The notes beneath the pieces are model-generated. The model did no database searches and was not told the origin of the DNA. It saw only the letters and a list, made by a program, of their open reading frames with translations. DNA of 53,549 nucleotides from Patescibacteria group bacterium (GTDB lineage Bacteria; Patescibacteriota; Patescibacteriia; Patescibacteriales; WJLG01), in contig JAQUPS010000009.1 in NCBI GenBank assembly GCA_028716485.1, positions 1 through 53,549 on the forward strand, in the 5' to 3' direction. Both the position numbers and the translations under genes were made by a program. Positions 1-8,126 of the stretch are shown here, in pieces; the first letter of the stretch is position 1; the number at the start of each line of letters is the position of its first letter.

Positions 1-43
1 TTATCGCAATACAGGGGGCATGGAGTAATCATTTTTTGATAGT

Positions 44-1015
44 ATGCTGTATAGAAATATTTTAGAAAAACTGGGGAAGACACCAATGGTTAAAATAGAA
101 CCCAGGGATTTGGGGCAGATTAACTTGTATGCAAAGCTCGAGTTTTACAACCCAACTGGCAGCGTAAAAGATAGGGCGGCATTTCATATTTTAAAAAAGG
201 CTTTAAAATTAAATAAGATTAATAAAGACACATCCATAATAGAGTCTTCTTCCGGTAATTTTGGAGTTTCCTTGTCTGCTTATTGCAAGGAATTTGGGTT
301 AAAATTTTATTGTGTTGTTGATCCTCAGATTTGTACGGCTAATGAGTATCTCATAAAAACTTTAGGCGCGAAGATGGTTAAGGTGACAGAACCAGATGAA
401 AATGGCGGTTATTTGTTAAATAGAATAAAAAAAGTAAAAGAATTATTGAAAAAAATACCAAACTCTTATTGGGTTAACCAGTATCGAAATCCATATAATT
501 CCGAAGCATACAGGGAAACGCTGGGAAAAGAAATCTGCAACGAATTAGACGAAGTTGACTATGCTTTTCTGGGGGTAAGTTCCGGAGGCACCATTACGGG
601 CGTTTCGCAAAAAATTGCAGAGAAGTTTCCTATGGCAAAAATTATTGCCGTAGACATGGTCGGTTCGGTAATATTTGGAGGCCGGCCACAAAAAAGATAT
701 ATACCCGGTATCGGCTCGAGCATGGTTCCCGATATTCTAAAAGACGCTCATATAAACGAGGTTATTACAATAGATGAAGCTTCGACGATAGAAATGTGCC
801 ATGAACTGCTAAGAGAACATAATTTATTTATTGGTGGTTCGTCTGGTTCCGTTTTTTCTGCCGTTAAAAAATATTTTTCAGGTAAAAAATTTAAGAAAAA
901 ACCAAACGTTGTGGTTGTTTTTGCTGATAGGGGCGATAGGTATATAAATACAGTATATAATGAAGATTGGTGTGATAATTTTTGCCAAAATAATTTTAAA
1001 TTGAAAAAGCTATAA
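44..1015 (+). CDS. sbnA: SbnA-like PLP enzyme, N-(2-amino-2-carboxyethyl)-L-glutamate synthase
   Basis: Fold-type II PLP enzyme of the cysteine synthase superfamily, 323 residues, full length. The PLP lysine is K42 in NPTGSVKDR, the substrate loop is SSSGNFG (68-74), and the phosphate-binding loop is GVSSGGTITG near residue 178. SSSGN in place of the TSGNTG of CysK is typical of SbnA, which joins O-phospho-L-serine and L-glutamate. The SbnB-type gene starts 7 nt downstream, and this pairing is what distinguishes SbnA from ordinary cysteine synthase. The product would be the precursor of L-2,3-diaminopropionate. Cytoplasmic. No clear ribosome binding site. Substrate choice is inferred; a generic O-acetyl/phosphoserine sulfhydrylase is the main alternative. 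Confidence 0.8.
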   Translation: MLYRNILEKLGKTPMVKIEPRDLGQINLYAKLEFYNPTGSVKDRAAFHILKKALKLNKINKDTSIIESSSGNFGVSLSAYCKEFGLKFYCVVDPQICTANEYLIKTLGAKMVKVTEPDENGGYLLNRIKKVKELLKKIPNSYWVNQYRNPYNSEAYRETLGKEICNELDEVDYAFLGVSSGGTITGVSQKIAEKFPMAKIIAVDMVGSVIFGGRPQKRYIPGIGSSMVPDILKDAHINEVITIDEASTIEMCHELLREHNLFIGGSSGSVFSAVKKYFSGKKFKKKPNVVVVFADRGDRYINTVYNEDWCDNFCQNNFKLKKL

Positions 1016-1021
1016 TTTGCT

Positions 1022-1990
1022 ATGCTTTATTTAAATGAGGAAAATTTAAAATCCATCGGCACTAATTGGAGCGATACAATCAATGTTATTGAGGGCGCGG
1101 TGGTTTGCCTCCGCAATAATAATTATTCTCAGCCGATTAAGCCGTATTTGAGGTACGGCGATTTAAAAAACAGAATAATTGCTATGCCTGCTTACGTTGG
1201 TGGTAGTTTTAATGTGGCTGGCATAAAATGGATTGCAAGCTTTCCTGATAATATTAAGAAGGGAATTGCTAGGGCGAACAGCGTGGTTGTATTAAACAAT
1301 GCAGGCACGGGGGAGCCGATAGCTGTAATAAATACCGCTCTTTTAAGTATAATCAGAACAGCTTCTGTTAGTGGATTAATGATGAAATATTATAATAAAA
1401 AAAGAGATTTACAAAATTTTAATTTGGGAATAATTGGTTTTGGTCCGATAGGTCAGTATCATCTAAAAATGTTTATGAGCTTGTTTGGTAGTGAGATAAA
1501 GAAAGTTTTCTTGTATGACATAAATGGAATTGATAAAAAGGCCATAAATTGTGAGCATGAAGATAAGGTTACAGTAGTGGATAGCTGGGAGGATGCTTAT
1601 TCAGACTCCGATGTTTTAATAACCTGTACAGTTTCGAAAGATAGATATATCGATAAAAAACCAAAAAAGGGATCACTGCATTTAAATGTTTCTTTGCGGG
1701 ATTATAAAATTGACGTATTTGAGCATTTTAAAAATGCAATAATTGTTGATAATTGGGATGAAGTTTGCAGAGAAAATACTGATATAGAAATGATGAGTAA
1801 GGAAAATGGTTTAAAGAAGTCTGACGTAAAGGATATTGGAGATGTAGTTTGTAATAATTCTTTGGGGGTGATAGAATCTGGCCAAGCGGTAATGTTTAAT
1901 CCGATGGGAATGGGAATATTTGATATAGCGATTGGAAAATATTATTACGATCAAGCTATAGGCAAACAGGTCGGGAAGGACATGATGTAA
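1022..1990 (+). CDS. sbnB: SbnB-like dehydrogenase, forms L-2,3-diaminopropionate
   Basis: Ornithine cyclodeaminase/mu-crystallin family, 322 residues. The N-terminal half has the family signature GIKWIASFPDNIKKGIARA followed by VVLNNAGTGEPIAVI and IIRTASVSGL. The Rossmann nucleotide site is LGIIGFGPIGQYH near residue 137. SbnB oxidatively splits the SbnA product to L-2,3-diaminopropionate, 2-oxoglutarate and NADH. The tight coupling to the SbnA-like gene supports this role over ornithine cyclodeaminase or alanine dehydrogenase. There is no Shine-Dalgarno sequence; a TATAAT hexamer at 1011-1016 ends 5 nt before the ATG but has no good -35 partner. GC content is low like its neighbour. Confidence 0.8.
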   Translation: MLYLNEENLKSIGTNWSDTINVIEGAVVCLRNNNYSQPIKPYLRYGDLKNRIIAMPAYVGGSFNVAGIKWIASFPDNIKKGIARANSVVVLNNAGTGEPIAVINTALLSIIRTASVSGLMMKYYNKKRDLQNFNLGIIGFGPIGQYHLKMFMSLFGSEIKKVFLYDINGIDKKAINCEHEDKVTVVDSWEDAYSDSDVLITCTVSKDRYIDKKPKKGSLHLNVSLRDYKIDVFEHFKNAIIVDNWDEVCRENTDIEMMSKENGLKKSDVKDIGDVVCNNSLGVIESGQAVMFNPMGMGIFDIAIGKYYYDQAIGKQVGKDMM

Positions 1991-2054
1991 TTTAAAGTTC
2001 AACAAAAGTTAGTTAGTTCATTAACAATTATTTCAACCAAAAAGGAGAGTTAAG

Positions 2055-3059
2055 ATGAAAAAAGTATTAGTGTTGTACAATTTGGCGGAGAGGCTGGAGA
2101 AAGGCGTCCAAAGTGACCTGATTTGCGAGCAAGAAATCACGATCATTGTCCCCTTGGTTGTCGAGTTGCTTGTGAAGAAGGGTTATTATGTCGAGGCGCT
2201 TAAAACAGATCTGAACATATGGGAAGAGCTGAAGAAAAGAAGGGAAAGCTGTGACATTGTGTTTAATCTGGCCGAAGCTTTTGGTGGGGGGAATACAAAT
2301 GAAACGGTTATTCCGGCCATGCTTGAGGGGTTAAGAATGCCGTTTACAGGAGCTTCTTTGAGTAATATGAGTTTTACCTTAGATAAGGAAAAGACTAAAC
2401 TCGTTTTGGCTTCGTATGGAATTCCCGTGGCTCCCCACGTGTTATTCAGAACAGGACACGAAAAACTTAACAGCCTTGGTTTTCCCTTAATTGTAAAACC
2501 AGTTAGGGAGGAGGCTAGTATAGGTATTTATGGTGACTGTGTAGTTGATGATGAGGCAGGATTGCGCCGTAAAATTTTGCACTCACTGGATAAATACAAT
2601 CAACCAATTTTGGCTGAAAAATTTATTCAAGGAAGAGAAATTTCTGTCGGCGTAATAGGCAATGCTTCCAATCTTCATGTTTTCCATCCGCTCGAATTCC
2701 TCTTTGAAGGAGCAAAATCAGAAAGAGAAAAAATTCGATCTTATGAATACAAGTGGGGCGGAAAAAAGGAACAGATGGTTAAGGCCGATCTGCCATCAGA
2801 GATAGTCGGACGACTAGCAGAATATAGCAAGACTTGCTTTGAGGCTACCGATTGTCGTGATTATGCGAGAATGGATTATAGAATTGATCAGGAAAATAAG
2901 ATTTATCTTCTTGAGGTAAACTATAATCCAGGAATAGGTCCTAACTCTCACGGCTTGAACAATACCTTAACGAAAATGGCGAGTTTTGAAGGGTGTTCTT
3001 TTGAGGATTTGGTTGAGAAAATTATACTTATTGCAATGCAACGCTATGGCGTGGTATAA
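2055..3059 (+). CDS. D-alanine-D-alanine ligase-like ATP-grasp enzyme
   Basis: ATP-grasp ligase, 334 residues, close in length to Ddl. Visible motifs: FNLAEAFGGG with the helix leading to PFTGAS (Ddl-type N-terminal domain), the ATP lysine in FPLIVKPV, the ILAEKFIQGREISVG strand, and the metal-binding end YARMDYRID...LLEVNYNPGIGPNS. It starts after AAAAGGAGAG at 2041-2050, the only strong ribosome binding site in this gene group. Ddl makes D-Ala-D-Ala, but enzymes of this subfamily also condense other amino acids. Beside diaminopropionate and diaminobutyrate enzymes, a peptide ligase acting on those products is as likely as a cell-wall Ddl. Which of the two it is cannot be read from sequence alone. 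Confidence 0.75.
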   Translation: MKKVLVLYNLAERLEKGVQSDLICEQEITIIVPLVVELLVKKGYYVEALKTDLNIWEELKKRRESCDIVFNLAEAFGGGNTNETVIPAMLEGLRMPFTGASLSNMSFTLDKEKTKLVLASYGIPVAPHVLFRTGHEKLNSLGFPLIVKPVREEASIGIYGDCVVDDEAGLRRKILHSLDKYNQPILAEKFIQGREISVGVIGNASNLHVFHPLEFLFEGAKSEREKIRSYEYKWGGKKEQMVKADLPSEIVGRLAEYSKTCFEATDCRDYARMDYRIDQENKIYLLEVNYNPGIGPNSHGLNNTLTKMASFEGCSFEDLVEKIILIAMQRYGVV

Positions 3060-3083
3060 ATTAAGTATAATCTGGTTTATTTA

Positions 3084-3119
3084 TTGGGGGTGCGTTGATA
3101 ACAGTGCCCCCAATTTTTT
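3084..3119 (+). terminator. Hairpin plus U-tract between the two ATP-grasp genes
   Basis: TTGGGGGTGC pairs with GTGCCCCCAA (two wobbles) around a 10-nt loop and is followed by six T. The T-run ends only 6 nt before the next ATG at 3126, so it is either a terminator for the first part of the cluster or an attenuator that tunes the second part. No promoter is evident downstream of it. Confidence 0.75.
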
Positions 3120-3125
3120 AAAAAA

Positions 3126-4472
3126 ATGAAATACAAAATAATTATAATTGCAAATATTGCGGAAGCGTTTGAAGATGCTATAAGAAGGGTGAAATCTCAA
3201 AAAGAAAGAAATAAAAGGATTCGGATAGAACATAATCTTTGCGACCGGACTTTATTGTGGGAGGGTGATAATAAGGTTGTTGTAACGCCGTTCCCCATAT
3301 CTCCCGCGCTATTTGAAAAAAATCTTAAGGCACTTGGTTTTAAAAATTGTATAAATTTTTTTCCTGGAAAGGTTAATATTGGTTTATCGGATGCTATAAT
3401 TAAGGATAAGTCTTTGTTGAGCAATATTATTAAAGTTGTAAAGGATAATCCTGGCATTAGAATTTCCCCCTATGCGGTTACGCCACAATTTATAAAGCTC
3501 GTTGAGTTTTTAAGAGAAAAAAAACTTAAGTTTATTGTCGAGGAGATGCCCTGTGAAAATTCTAATTGGATCATACAATTTCTTGATTCAAAAATTGGAT
3601 CAAGGGCGGAGATAGATAAGATAAAGAGCAAGAATGTTTGTGCGCCTAAAAGTATTATTTGCAGGAATAAAATCGAGGCTATTGCTGTCGCTCAATGGTT
3701 TCATGAAAAAACTATTTCTTTTGTTGCTAAGGCTAATTTTGGTGAAGGCGGATGGGGGACGCTTATATTTAAGAAAGACGATCGCGGAACATGGAATAAA
3801 GCGATAATAAGGATGAAAAAGGAGTTAGTTGCGGATTCTATTTGGGATGACGGGCTGATAATTATAGAAGAATGTATAGTTGCAGACAGGGGGATTTCTA
3901 TCGGGTGTCCTTCCTCTGAACTGTATTTGTCAGAAAGAGGCCCGCAGATTACATATTTGTGTGATCAGGTTGTTACGGAAGAAGGAAATTTTTTAGGAGT
4001 TGCCTTGGGTAGGGATGCGTTGAATAAATCAGTAAAAGATAAAATAAACAAAGCTTCAATTATTGTGGGGCAGAAATTTTGGGAATTAGGTTATAGAGGA
4101 TTTTTTGATATTGATTTTGTGTTGTCTAATGAAAATAGAGTTCCCTATATTATCGAAACTAATATGCGCAGGACTGGTGGAACCCATATTTTTGATGTGG
4201 CAAATTCCGTTTTTGGTTCTGATTGGGAAGAAAAAGCATTTATTCTTTCAAGAGATTATTTTTGCTATGGAGAAAAAATATTGTCCGCAAAGGTTATTCT
4301 AGAAAAACTGAAAGAAATTTTATTTCCTATAAATAATAGCAAAAACGGATTGATAATATCCATAATTAACAAATGGCAACCATCCCTTGGTTTTATTATC
4401 ATTGGAAAATCTTCCAGCGAGGCGCTGGAAATGTATTCAAGAATGAATAAATTATTAAATATTAAAAATTAA
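3126..4472 (+). CDS. Second ATP-grasp ligase, divergent
   Basis: 448 residues. The N-terminal ~150 residues include LLWEGDNKVVVTPFPIS and resemble the pre-ATP-grasp region of peptide ligases. The ATP-grasp part is visible as SFVAKANFGEGGWGT (ATP lysine and glycine loop, ~205), LIIIEECIV (~247) and the metal-binding end FFDIDFVLSNEN..YIIETNMRRTGGTH (~330-355). It belongs to the carboxylate-amine ligase superfamily, with a substrate that cannot be named. It is not a paralogue duplicate of the upstream Ddl-like gene. The start has no Shine-Dalgarno sequence and follows a terminator-like hairpin. The low-GC composition matches sbnA and sbnB. Probable role: forming an amide or peptide bond on a diaminopropionate- or diaminobutyrate-containing product. 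Confidence 0.65.
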   Translation: MKYKIIIIANIAEAFEDAIRRVKSQKERNKRIRIEHNLCDRTLLWEGDNKVVVTPFPISPALFEKNLKALGFKNCINFFPGKVNIGLSDAIIKDKSLLSNIIKVVKDNPGIRISPYAVTPQFIKLVEFLREKKLKFIVEEMPCENSNWIIQFLDSKIGSRAEIDKIKSKNVCAPKSIICRNKIEAIAVAQWFHEKTISFVAKANFGEGGWGTLIFKKDDRGTWNKAIIRMKKELVADSIWDDGLIIIEECIVADRGISIGCPSSELYLSERGPQITYLCDQVVTEEGNFLGVALGRDALNKSVKDKINKASIIVGQKFWELGYRGFFDIDFVLSNENRVPYIIETNMRRTGGTHIFDVANSVFGSDWEEKAFILSRDYFCYGEKILSAKVILEKLKEILFPINNSKNGLIISIINKWQPSLGFIIIGKSSSEALEMYSRMNKLLNIKN

Positions 4473-4482
4473 CTATAAATAA

Positions 4483-4989
4483 ATGAATAAAACAATGCTT
4501 GAAGTTGAACCATTTCAAGAAACTTTAAATGCAGGAATGTGCGGTCCGGCCTCGCTTAAGATTTTGCTTTCTTATTACGGTGTAGAAAAGTCAGAGAAAG
4601 AACTTGCTAAATTGTGTAAAACTAAGAAGGATTTAGGCACAGATGATTTTGGGATTAAATCAGCGGCTGAAAAGCTTGGTTTTAAAGCGGTTATTAAAAA
4701 TAATAGTAGTTTTGCGGACATCGAATCGTGGTTGAAAAAAGATGTCCCAGTTATAGTTAACTGGTTTACTCGTGGCAGGTTGGATTATGGTGATTCAGAT
4801 GTCGCGGATGGTCACTATTCGGTTGTTTGCGGAATAGATAGTAAGTTTATTTATCTTCAAGATCCAGAAACGGGCAAGATGAGGAAGCTGGAAAAAGAAG
4901 ATTTTATGGCTGTTTGGTTTGATTTTACCGGTAAATATATTAAGTCAAATGAATTAATAATAAGGCAAATTATCGCTATATATAAATAG
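4483..4989 (+). CDS. Stand-alone C39-like cysteine peptidase
   Basis: 168 residues, no signal peptide or membrane segment. The papain-like C39 elements are complete: oxyanion glutamine Q12 in EPFQETLNAG, nucleophile C20 in GMCGPASLKILLSYYG, H111 in DGHYSVVCGID, and D127 in YLQDPETG. C39 domains usually sit at the N-terminus of bacteriocin ABC exporters and cut leader peptides after double glycine. This one is a free domain with no transporter or precursor peptide in view. Lying between a ligase and the aminotransferase (1 nt from the next gene), it could process, hydrolyse or transfer a peptide made by the ligases. The cytoplasmic location is inferred from the lack of a signal. Confidence 0.75.
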   Translation: MNKTMLEVEPFQETLNAGMCGPASLKILLSYYGVEKSEKELAKLCKTKKDLGTDDFGIKSAAEKLGFKAVIKNNSSFADIESWLKKDVPVIVNWFTRGRLDYGDSDVADGHYSVVCGIDSKFIYLQDPETGKMRKLEKEDFMAVWFDFTGKYIKSNELIIRQIIAIYK

Positions 4990-4990
4990 T

Positions 4991-6367
4991 ATGTTTGACG
5001 AGTATCATTTATTTGATGGTGTAAAAATAATAACTAAAAATATTCCTGGAAAAAAATCTAAGGAGCTTTTGAGTGCTCAGGATAAATTAGAAAGCCGAAA
5101 CAGATCTTATCCAAGGGGGATACCGATTGCCTATGAATCGGCTAAAGGCGCAATTATAAAAGATGTTGATGGTAACTTTTTTGTTGATTTTTTTTCTGGA
5201 TGCGGTGTTTTAAATTTTGGTTATAACAATCAGGATATTTTAAAAGAAATAAGCGAATCAACTAATTTTATCATGCACGCATTAGATTTTCCTACAAAGA
5301 TAAAAATTGATTTTATGAGGGGGCTTATTGAGTCAATGCCTGAGAATTTAAGGGGAAAATATAAAATAAGTTTTGGTGGTCCTACGGGCTCGGATGCGGT
5401 AGAAGCAGCAATAAAATTAGCAAGAATAAATACCGGCAGACACACTATTATTTCGTTTCAAGGTAGTTATCATGGCATGACCATGGGGGCGATGAGCGTT
5501 ACCAGCAAACTTTCCCATAGAGAAAAAGTTAATCCGCTTATTCCAGGGGTGCATTTTATGCCTTACAGTAGTTGCTATAGATGTGCCATGAGTAGAAATC
5601 CGAAAAGTTGCAATTTTGAGTGTGTTAGTTATTTAAAAAATGCTTTAGAAAATCCTCATTCCGGTATTGATAAGCCAGCAGCAATAATAATTGAGCCTAT
5701 TCAGGGGGAGGGTGGTACGTATATACCAAAAAAAGGTTGGTTGGAAAAAGTTGTCGAGATTGCTAGAGCGAACGGGATAATTGTAATATTTGACGAAGTT
5801 CAGGCTGGTTTTTATAGAACTGGTAAACTTTTTTCTTTTGAGCACACCAAGGCTATTCCTGATATCATAACCATGTCCAAGGGTGTTGGTGGTATAGGCA
5901 CACCCTTGTCTTTAATTTTGCTCAGGAAAGAATTGGATAAATGGGAGCCCGGAACTCACATCGGAACCTTTAGGGGAAATCAGCTCGGCATGGCCGCGGG
6001 ATTGTCGGCCTTAAAATTTATCAAGAAGATGAAAATTGAAGCATATGTTTCAAAAATGGAAAAATTATTTTTAAATAAATTAAGAGCTATTCAAAAATCA
6101 TCTAAATTTATCGGAGAAGTTCGTGGGAGGGGCATGATGTTTGGAGTTGAATACGTAAAAAATGCAACTACCAAAGAACCTTTTCCTGAAATGGCAAAAA
6201 AAATAAGAAAATTATGTTATGAAAATGGTTTGTTGGTTGAAATTGGAGGATATTATAACAATGTAGTGAGATTTTTGCCACCGTTAATAATAAGTGAAAA
6301 AATTGCTTTAAATGGGCTTGGCATATTTAAAACGGTAAACGATTTGGCGGGCAACAGGAAGCATTAA
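4991..6367 (+). CDS. Class III aminotransferase, diaminobutyrate-2-oxoglutarate type
   Basis: 458 residues. Fold-type I PLP enzyme: FGGPTGSDAVEAAIKLAR (cofactor phosphate), SYHGMTMGAMSVT, D268 in IFDEVQAGFYRTGK, the Schiff-base lysine K297 in TMSKGVGG, and GTHIGTFRGNQLGMAAG. The last motif and the cysteine stretch CYRCAMSRNPKSC..EC followed by PHSGIDKPAAIIIEPIQGEGG are typical of diaminobutyrate aminotransferases, which make L-2,4-diaminobutyrate from aspartate semialdehyde and glutamate. No diaminobutyrate decarboxylase or ectoine genes follow, so diaminobutyrate itself may be incorporated. The gene closes the operon-like run that starts at 44. Acetylornithine or 4-aminobutyrate aminotransferase is a weaker alternative. 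Confidence 0.75.
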   Translation: MFDEYHLFDGVKIITKNIPGKKSKELLSAQDKLESRNRSYPRGIPIAYESAKGAIIKDVDGNFFVDFFSGCGVLNFGYNNQDILKEISESTNFIMHALDFPTKIKIDFMRGLIESMPENLRGKYKISFGGPTGSDAVEAAIKLARINTGRHTIISFQGSYHGMTMGAMSVTSKLSHREKVNPLIPGVHFMPYSSCYRCAMSRNPKSCNFECVSYLKNALENPHSGIDKPAAIIIEPIQGEGGTYIPKKGWLEKVVEIARANGIIVIFDEVQAGFYRTGKLFSFEHTKAIPDIITMSKGVGGIGTPLSLILLRKELDKWEPGTHIGTFRGNQLGMAAGLSALKFIKKMKIEAYVSKMEKLFLNKLRAIQKSSKFIGEVRGRGMMFGVEYVKNATTKEPFPEMAKKIRKLCYENGLLVEIGGYYNNVVRFLPPLIISEKIALNGLGIFKTVNDLAGNRKH

Positions 6368-6418
6368 TTTTTTTTAGTTTCAGGATTGGATTTCGGCGTA
6401 AGAATAAATTTTAATTTT

Positions 6419-6439
6419 ACTGGAGGCAGGATTCGAACT
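6419..6439 (-). other. Possible tRNA 3'-end remnant (attachment-site scar)
   Basis: Read on the minus strand the sequence gives GTTCGAATCCTGCCTCCA, which looks like a tRNA T-loop, T-stem 3' strand and acceptor 3' strand. The bases 5' of it (AGAAA) do not complete the T-stem, and no anticodon or D-arm follows, so this is not a functional tRNA. A fragment starting in the T-loop is the usual scar of integration into a tRNA gene, and it lies just downstream of the AT-rich amino-acid ligase cluster. Chance similarity is possible. Confidence 0.3.
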
Positions 6440-6550
6440 TTCTCAGAGTAAAAATATTTTTAAAAAATTTAGCTAATATTAAATACGATATGTTAAAAAA
6501 GTTTTAAGAGACCGATTCCCGTTCGTATATGTTCGCGGGAGCACAGAAAA

Positions 6551-6577
6551 GACGAGAGTAAAATCTCGTTTTTTCTT
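6551..6577 (+). terminator. Rho-independent terminator after the ligase cluster
   Basis: ACGAGA pairs with TCTCGT over a GTAAAA loop, flanked by A-run and TTTTTTC, so it could act in both directions. A second weak hairpin (TCCCG/CGGGA) lies just upstream at about 6525-6542. The rest of 6368-6652 shows only the tRNA-like remnant. Confidence 0.75.
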
Positions 6578-6652
6578 TTATCTATCGATGGAGTTATTAT
6601 TAGCTATAATTAACATAGTGATTTCATTCTAAATTTAAACGGACAAAATTTT

Positions 6653-6681
6653 TTGACAGTAGAATCATGATTAGGTATAAT
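6653..6681 (+). promoter_or_regulatory. Perfect sigma70-type promoter
   Basis: TTGACA (6653-6658), 17-nt spacer, TATAAT (6676-6681), both hexamers fully consensus. It directs the exported protein at 6729 with a leader of about 40 nt and suggests high constitutive expression. Confidence 0.85.
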
Positions 6682-6728
6682 ATGATTAGAAGTTTAAAAA
6701 TTTTTTTTATAAACTAAATAACAAAAAA

Positions 6729-7505
6729 ATGAAAAGATTTTTAACTCTTGGAAGTGTTATCTTGACAATTCTTGCTGTTTTTTTTCTTGTCTCTTCTCCA
6801 CTTCCTGCGGTGGCAGCAAGTTCTTTAAATACGCCCGAACTTACAAACGTGAATCAGACAAGTGTTTCCGACAAGGTGTTAATTGTAAATGCTCCAACTT
6901 CAAAGTTAACTTCTGGCATGATGTCCGCTTCGGTGGTTCCTGCAGTCGCAATGATTACTATTTTTGCTGATCCTACCAATGGCGGAACCGGAAGTTCTGG
7001 CGGCAATGGCTCGACTTTTGGAACTCATGCTTTTATTACAGTGAAGAATATGTCCCAATCTAATATAAATATAGGAAGATTTTCAGGCATAGCACCGGGG
7101 AAAACCATGTCTATTGGGACGTGGGGAAATAAGTCTGAACACACCGGACTTTGGTACGACCTTGAATCGTATTTTGTTTATTACAATAGTGCTTATGCCG
7201 GTAGAGTTTCGGCTTCATATTTAATTACGGCGGCACAGCTCAACACCCTTAATTCTTATATTACAAATAATGACCGCTGGTCTTTAGCGACAAATTGTTC
7301 AAGTTTTGCCGCTGGAGCTTGGAATAGTGTTGTTGACCTTTCATATAGCCTGAGTGCCGGCATTCCGAATACTCCCAAAAATTTATCCAATAATATTAAA
7401 GCTAAATTTCCAGGTGCTCCAATAGGCGGATCGGTTCCTTACGATTATCTTGTTTATTATGCAAATGGCACGGGAGTCCCGGTAAGAAGTTCTATATATC
7501 GCTAA
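6729..7505 (+). CDS. Exported protein with a permuted papain-like (His-then-Cys) domain
   Basis: 258 residues with a clear signal peptide (basic start, hydrophobic core LTLGSVILTILAVFFLVSS, AVAAS cleavage region). The mature part has H100 in FGTHAFITVKN and C190 in ATNCSSFAAGAWNSV. His before Cys, each in its typical local setting, matches circularly permuted NlpC/P60-like folds (YiiX, LRAT and DUF4105 type) rather than classical NlpC/P60. Such proteins cleave or transfer acyl or amide groups on cell-wall or lipid substrates. The gene has its own consensus promoter and is followed after 21 nt by a small membrane-anchored protein. Enzyme activity is inferred. Confidence 0.6.
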   Translation: MKRFLTLGSVILTILAVFFLVSSPLPAVAASSLNTPELTNVNQTSVSDKVLIVNAPTSKLTSGMMSASVVPAVAMITIFADPTNGGTGSSGGNGSTFGTHAFITVKNMSQSNINIGRFSGIAPGKTMSIGTWGNKSEHTGLWYDLESYFVYYNSAYAGRVSASYLITAAQLNTLNSYITNNDRWSLATNCSSFAAGAWNSVVDLSYSLSAGIPNTPKNLSNNIKAKFPGAPIGGSVPYDYLVYYANGTGVPVRSSIYR

Positions 7506-7526
7506 ATGATTTTCAGGCAATAAGTT

Positions 7527-7922
7527 ATGAAAAAAATTATGTTGTATATTTTGATTATTATAATTTTTCTCGTTGTCGGCGTCGGGGGTTTTGTAATATT
7601 TAATATGACCCACTTTACTGTATCGCCAAGTATTGTTGCTATCCGTACGGTTGATGTGTCGCCGAAGACCATAAATATTTCCGGAGATTTTATGGCGAGT
7701 GCCGTATGGCAATCTGGATATAAAACGCAATATTCAGAAGATAATCTTTACATTAGAATAATTGGGAGCAATATAAATTATTATCATTTAAACGGTGGAG
7801 TCAGTCTTTCTATCCCTAATACATATCAGAATATAAAGGCGGTATATTTAGTAGGAGGTGAGGATGGCGGTATTATAATATGGCCGGATAATAAAACTTT
7901 GCGTCACCCACTCTCTAAATAA
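7527..7922 (+). CDS. Small membrane-anchored protein of unknown function
   Basis: 131 residues: an N-terminal hydrophobic segment (about residues 4-25) acting as signal or anchor, then a short extracytoplasmic domain ending in YLVGGEDGGIIIWPDNKT. No family recognised. It follows the exported papain-like protein closely and shares its low GC, so the two are probably co-transcribed. The region from 7923 to the hairpin at 8097 holds no convincing gene. Confidence 0.6.
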   Translation: MKKIMLYILIIIIFLVVGVGGFVIFNMTHFTVSPSIVAIRTVDVSPKTINISGDFMASAVWQSGYKTQYSEDNLYIRIIGSNINYYHLNGGVSLSIPNTYQNIKAVYLVGGEDGGIIIWPDNKTLRHPLSK

Positions 7923-8096
7923 TAATATTAATCGATTGGCTGCTAATGCTTTATTTCCAATAACTGATTTATCTGAGAAAGCATTAGTTTTGGGCAAGTT
8001 ACGTTCTCAAATACCCATTTCATACTTCGGAAATAGTGCCAGTTGGGGAGCATACACAGGTTTTGTGCTAAAGACCGTCAAGCTTAGCCAAAATAC

Positions 8097-8126
8097 AAAA
8101 GAACTCAGTGTAAACAGAGTTCTTTT
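8097..8126 (+). terminator. Rho-independent terminator
   Basis: AAAAGAACTC pairs with GAGTTCTTTT (10 bp) around a 10-nt loop. It closes the exported-protein operon before the methyltransferase gene. Confidence 0.75.

Noticed and set aside
1-39. Possible C-terminal tail of an upstream gene (frame 1, ending with TGA at 37-39)
   Set aside because: Only 12 codons are visible and another frame is equally open; nothing supports a product.
6413-6485. Complete tRNA gene on the minus strand
   Set aside because: Only the T-loop and 3' side look like a tRNA; the T-stem 5' strand, anticodon arm and D-arm are missing.
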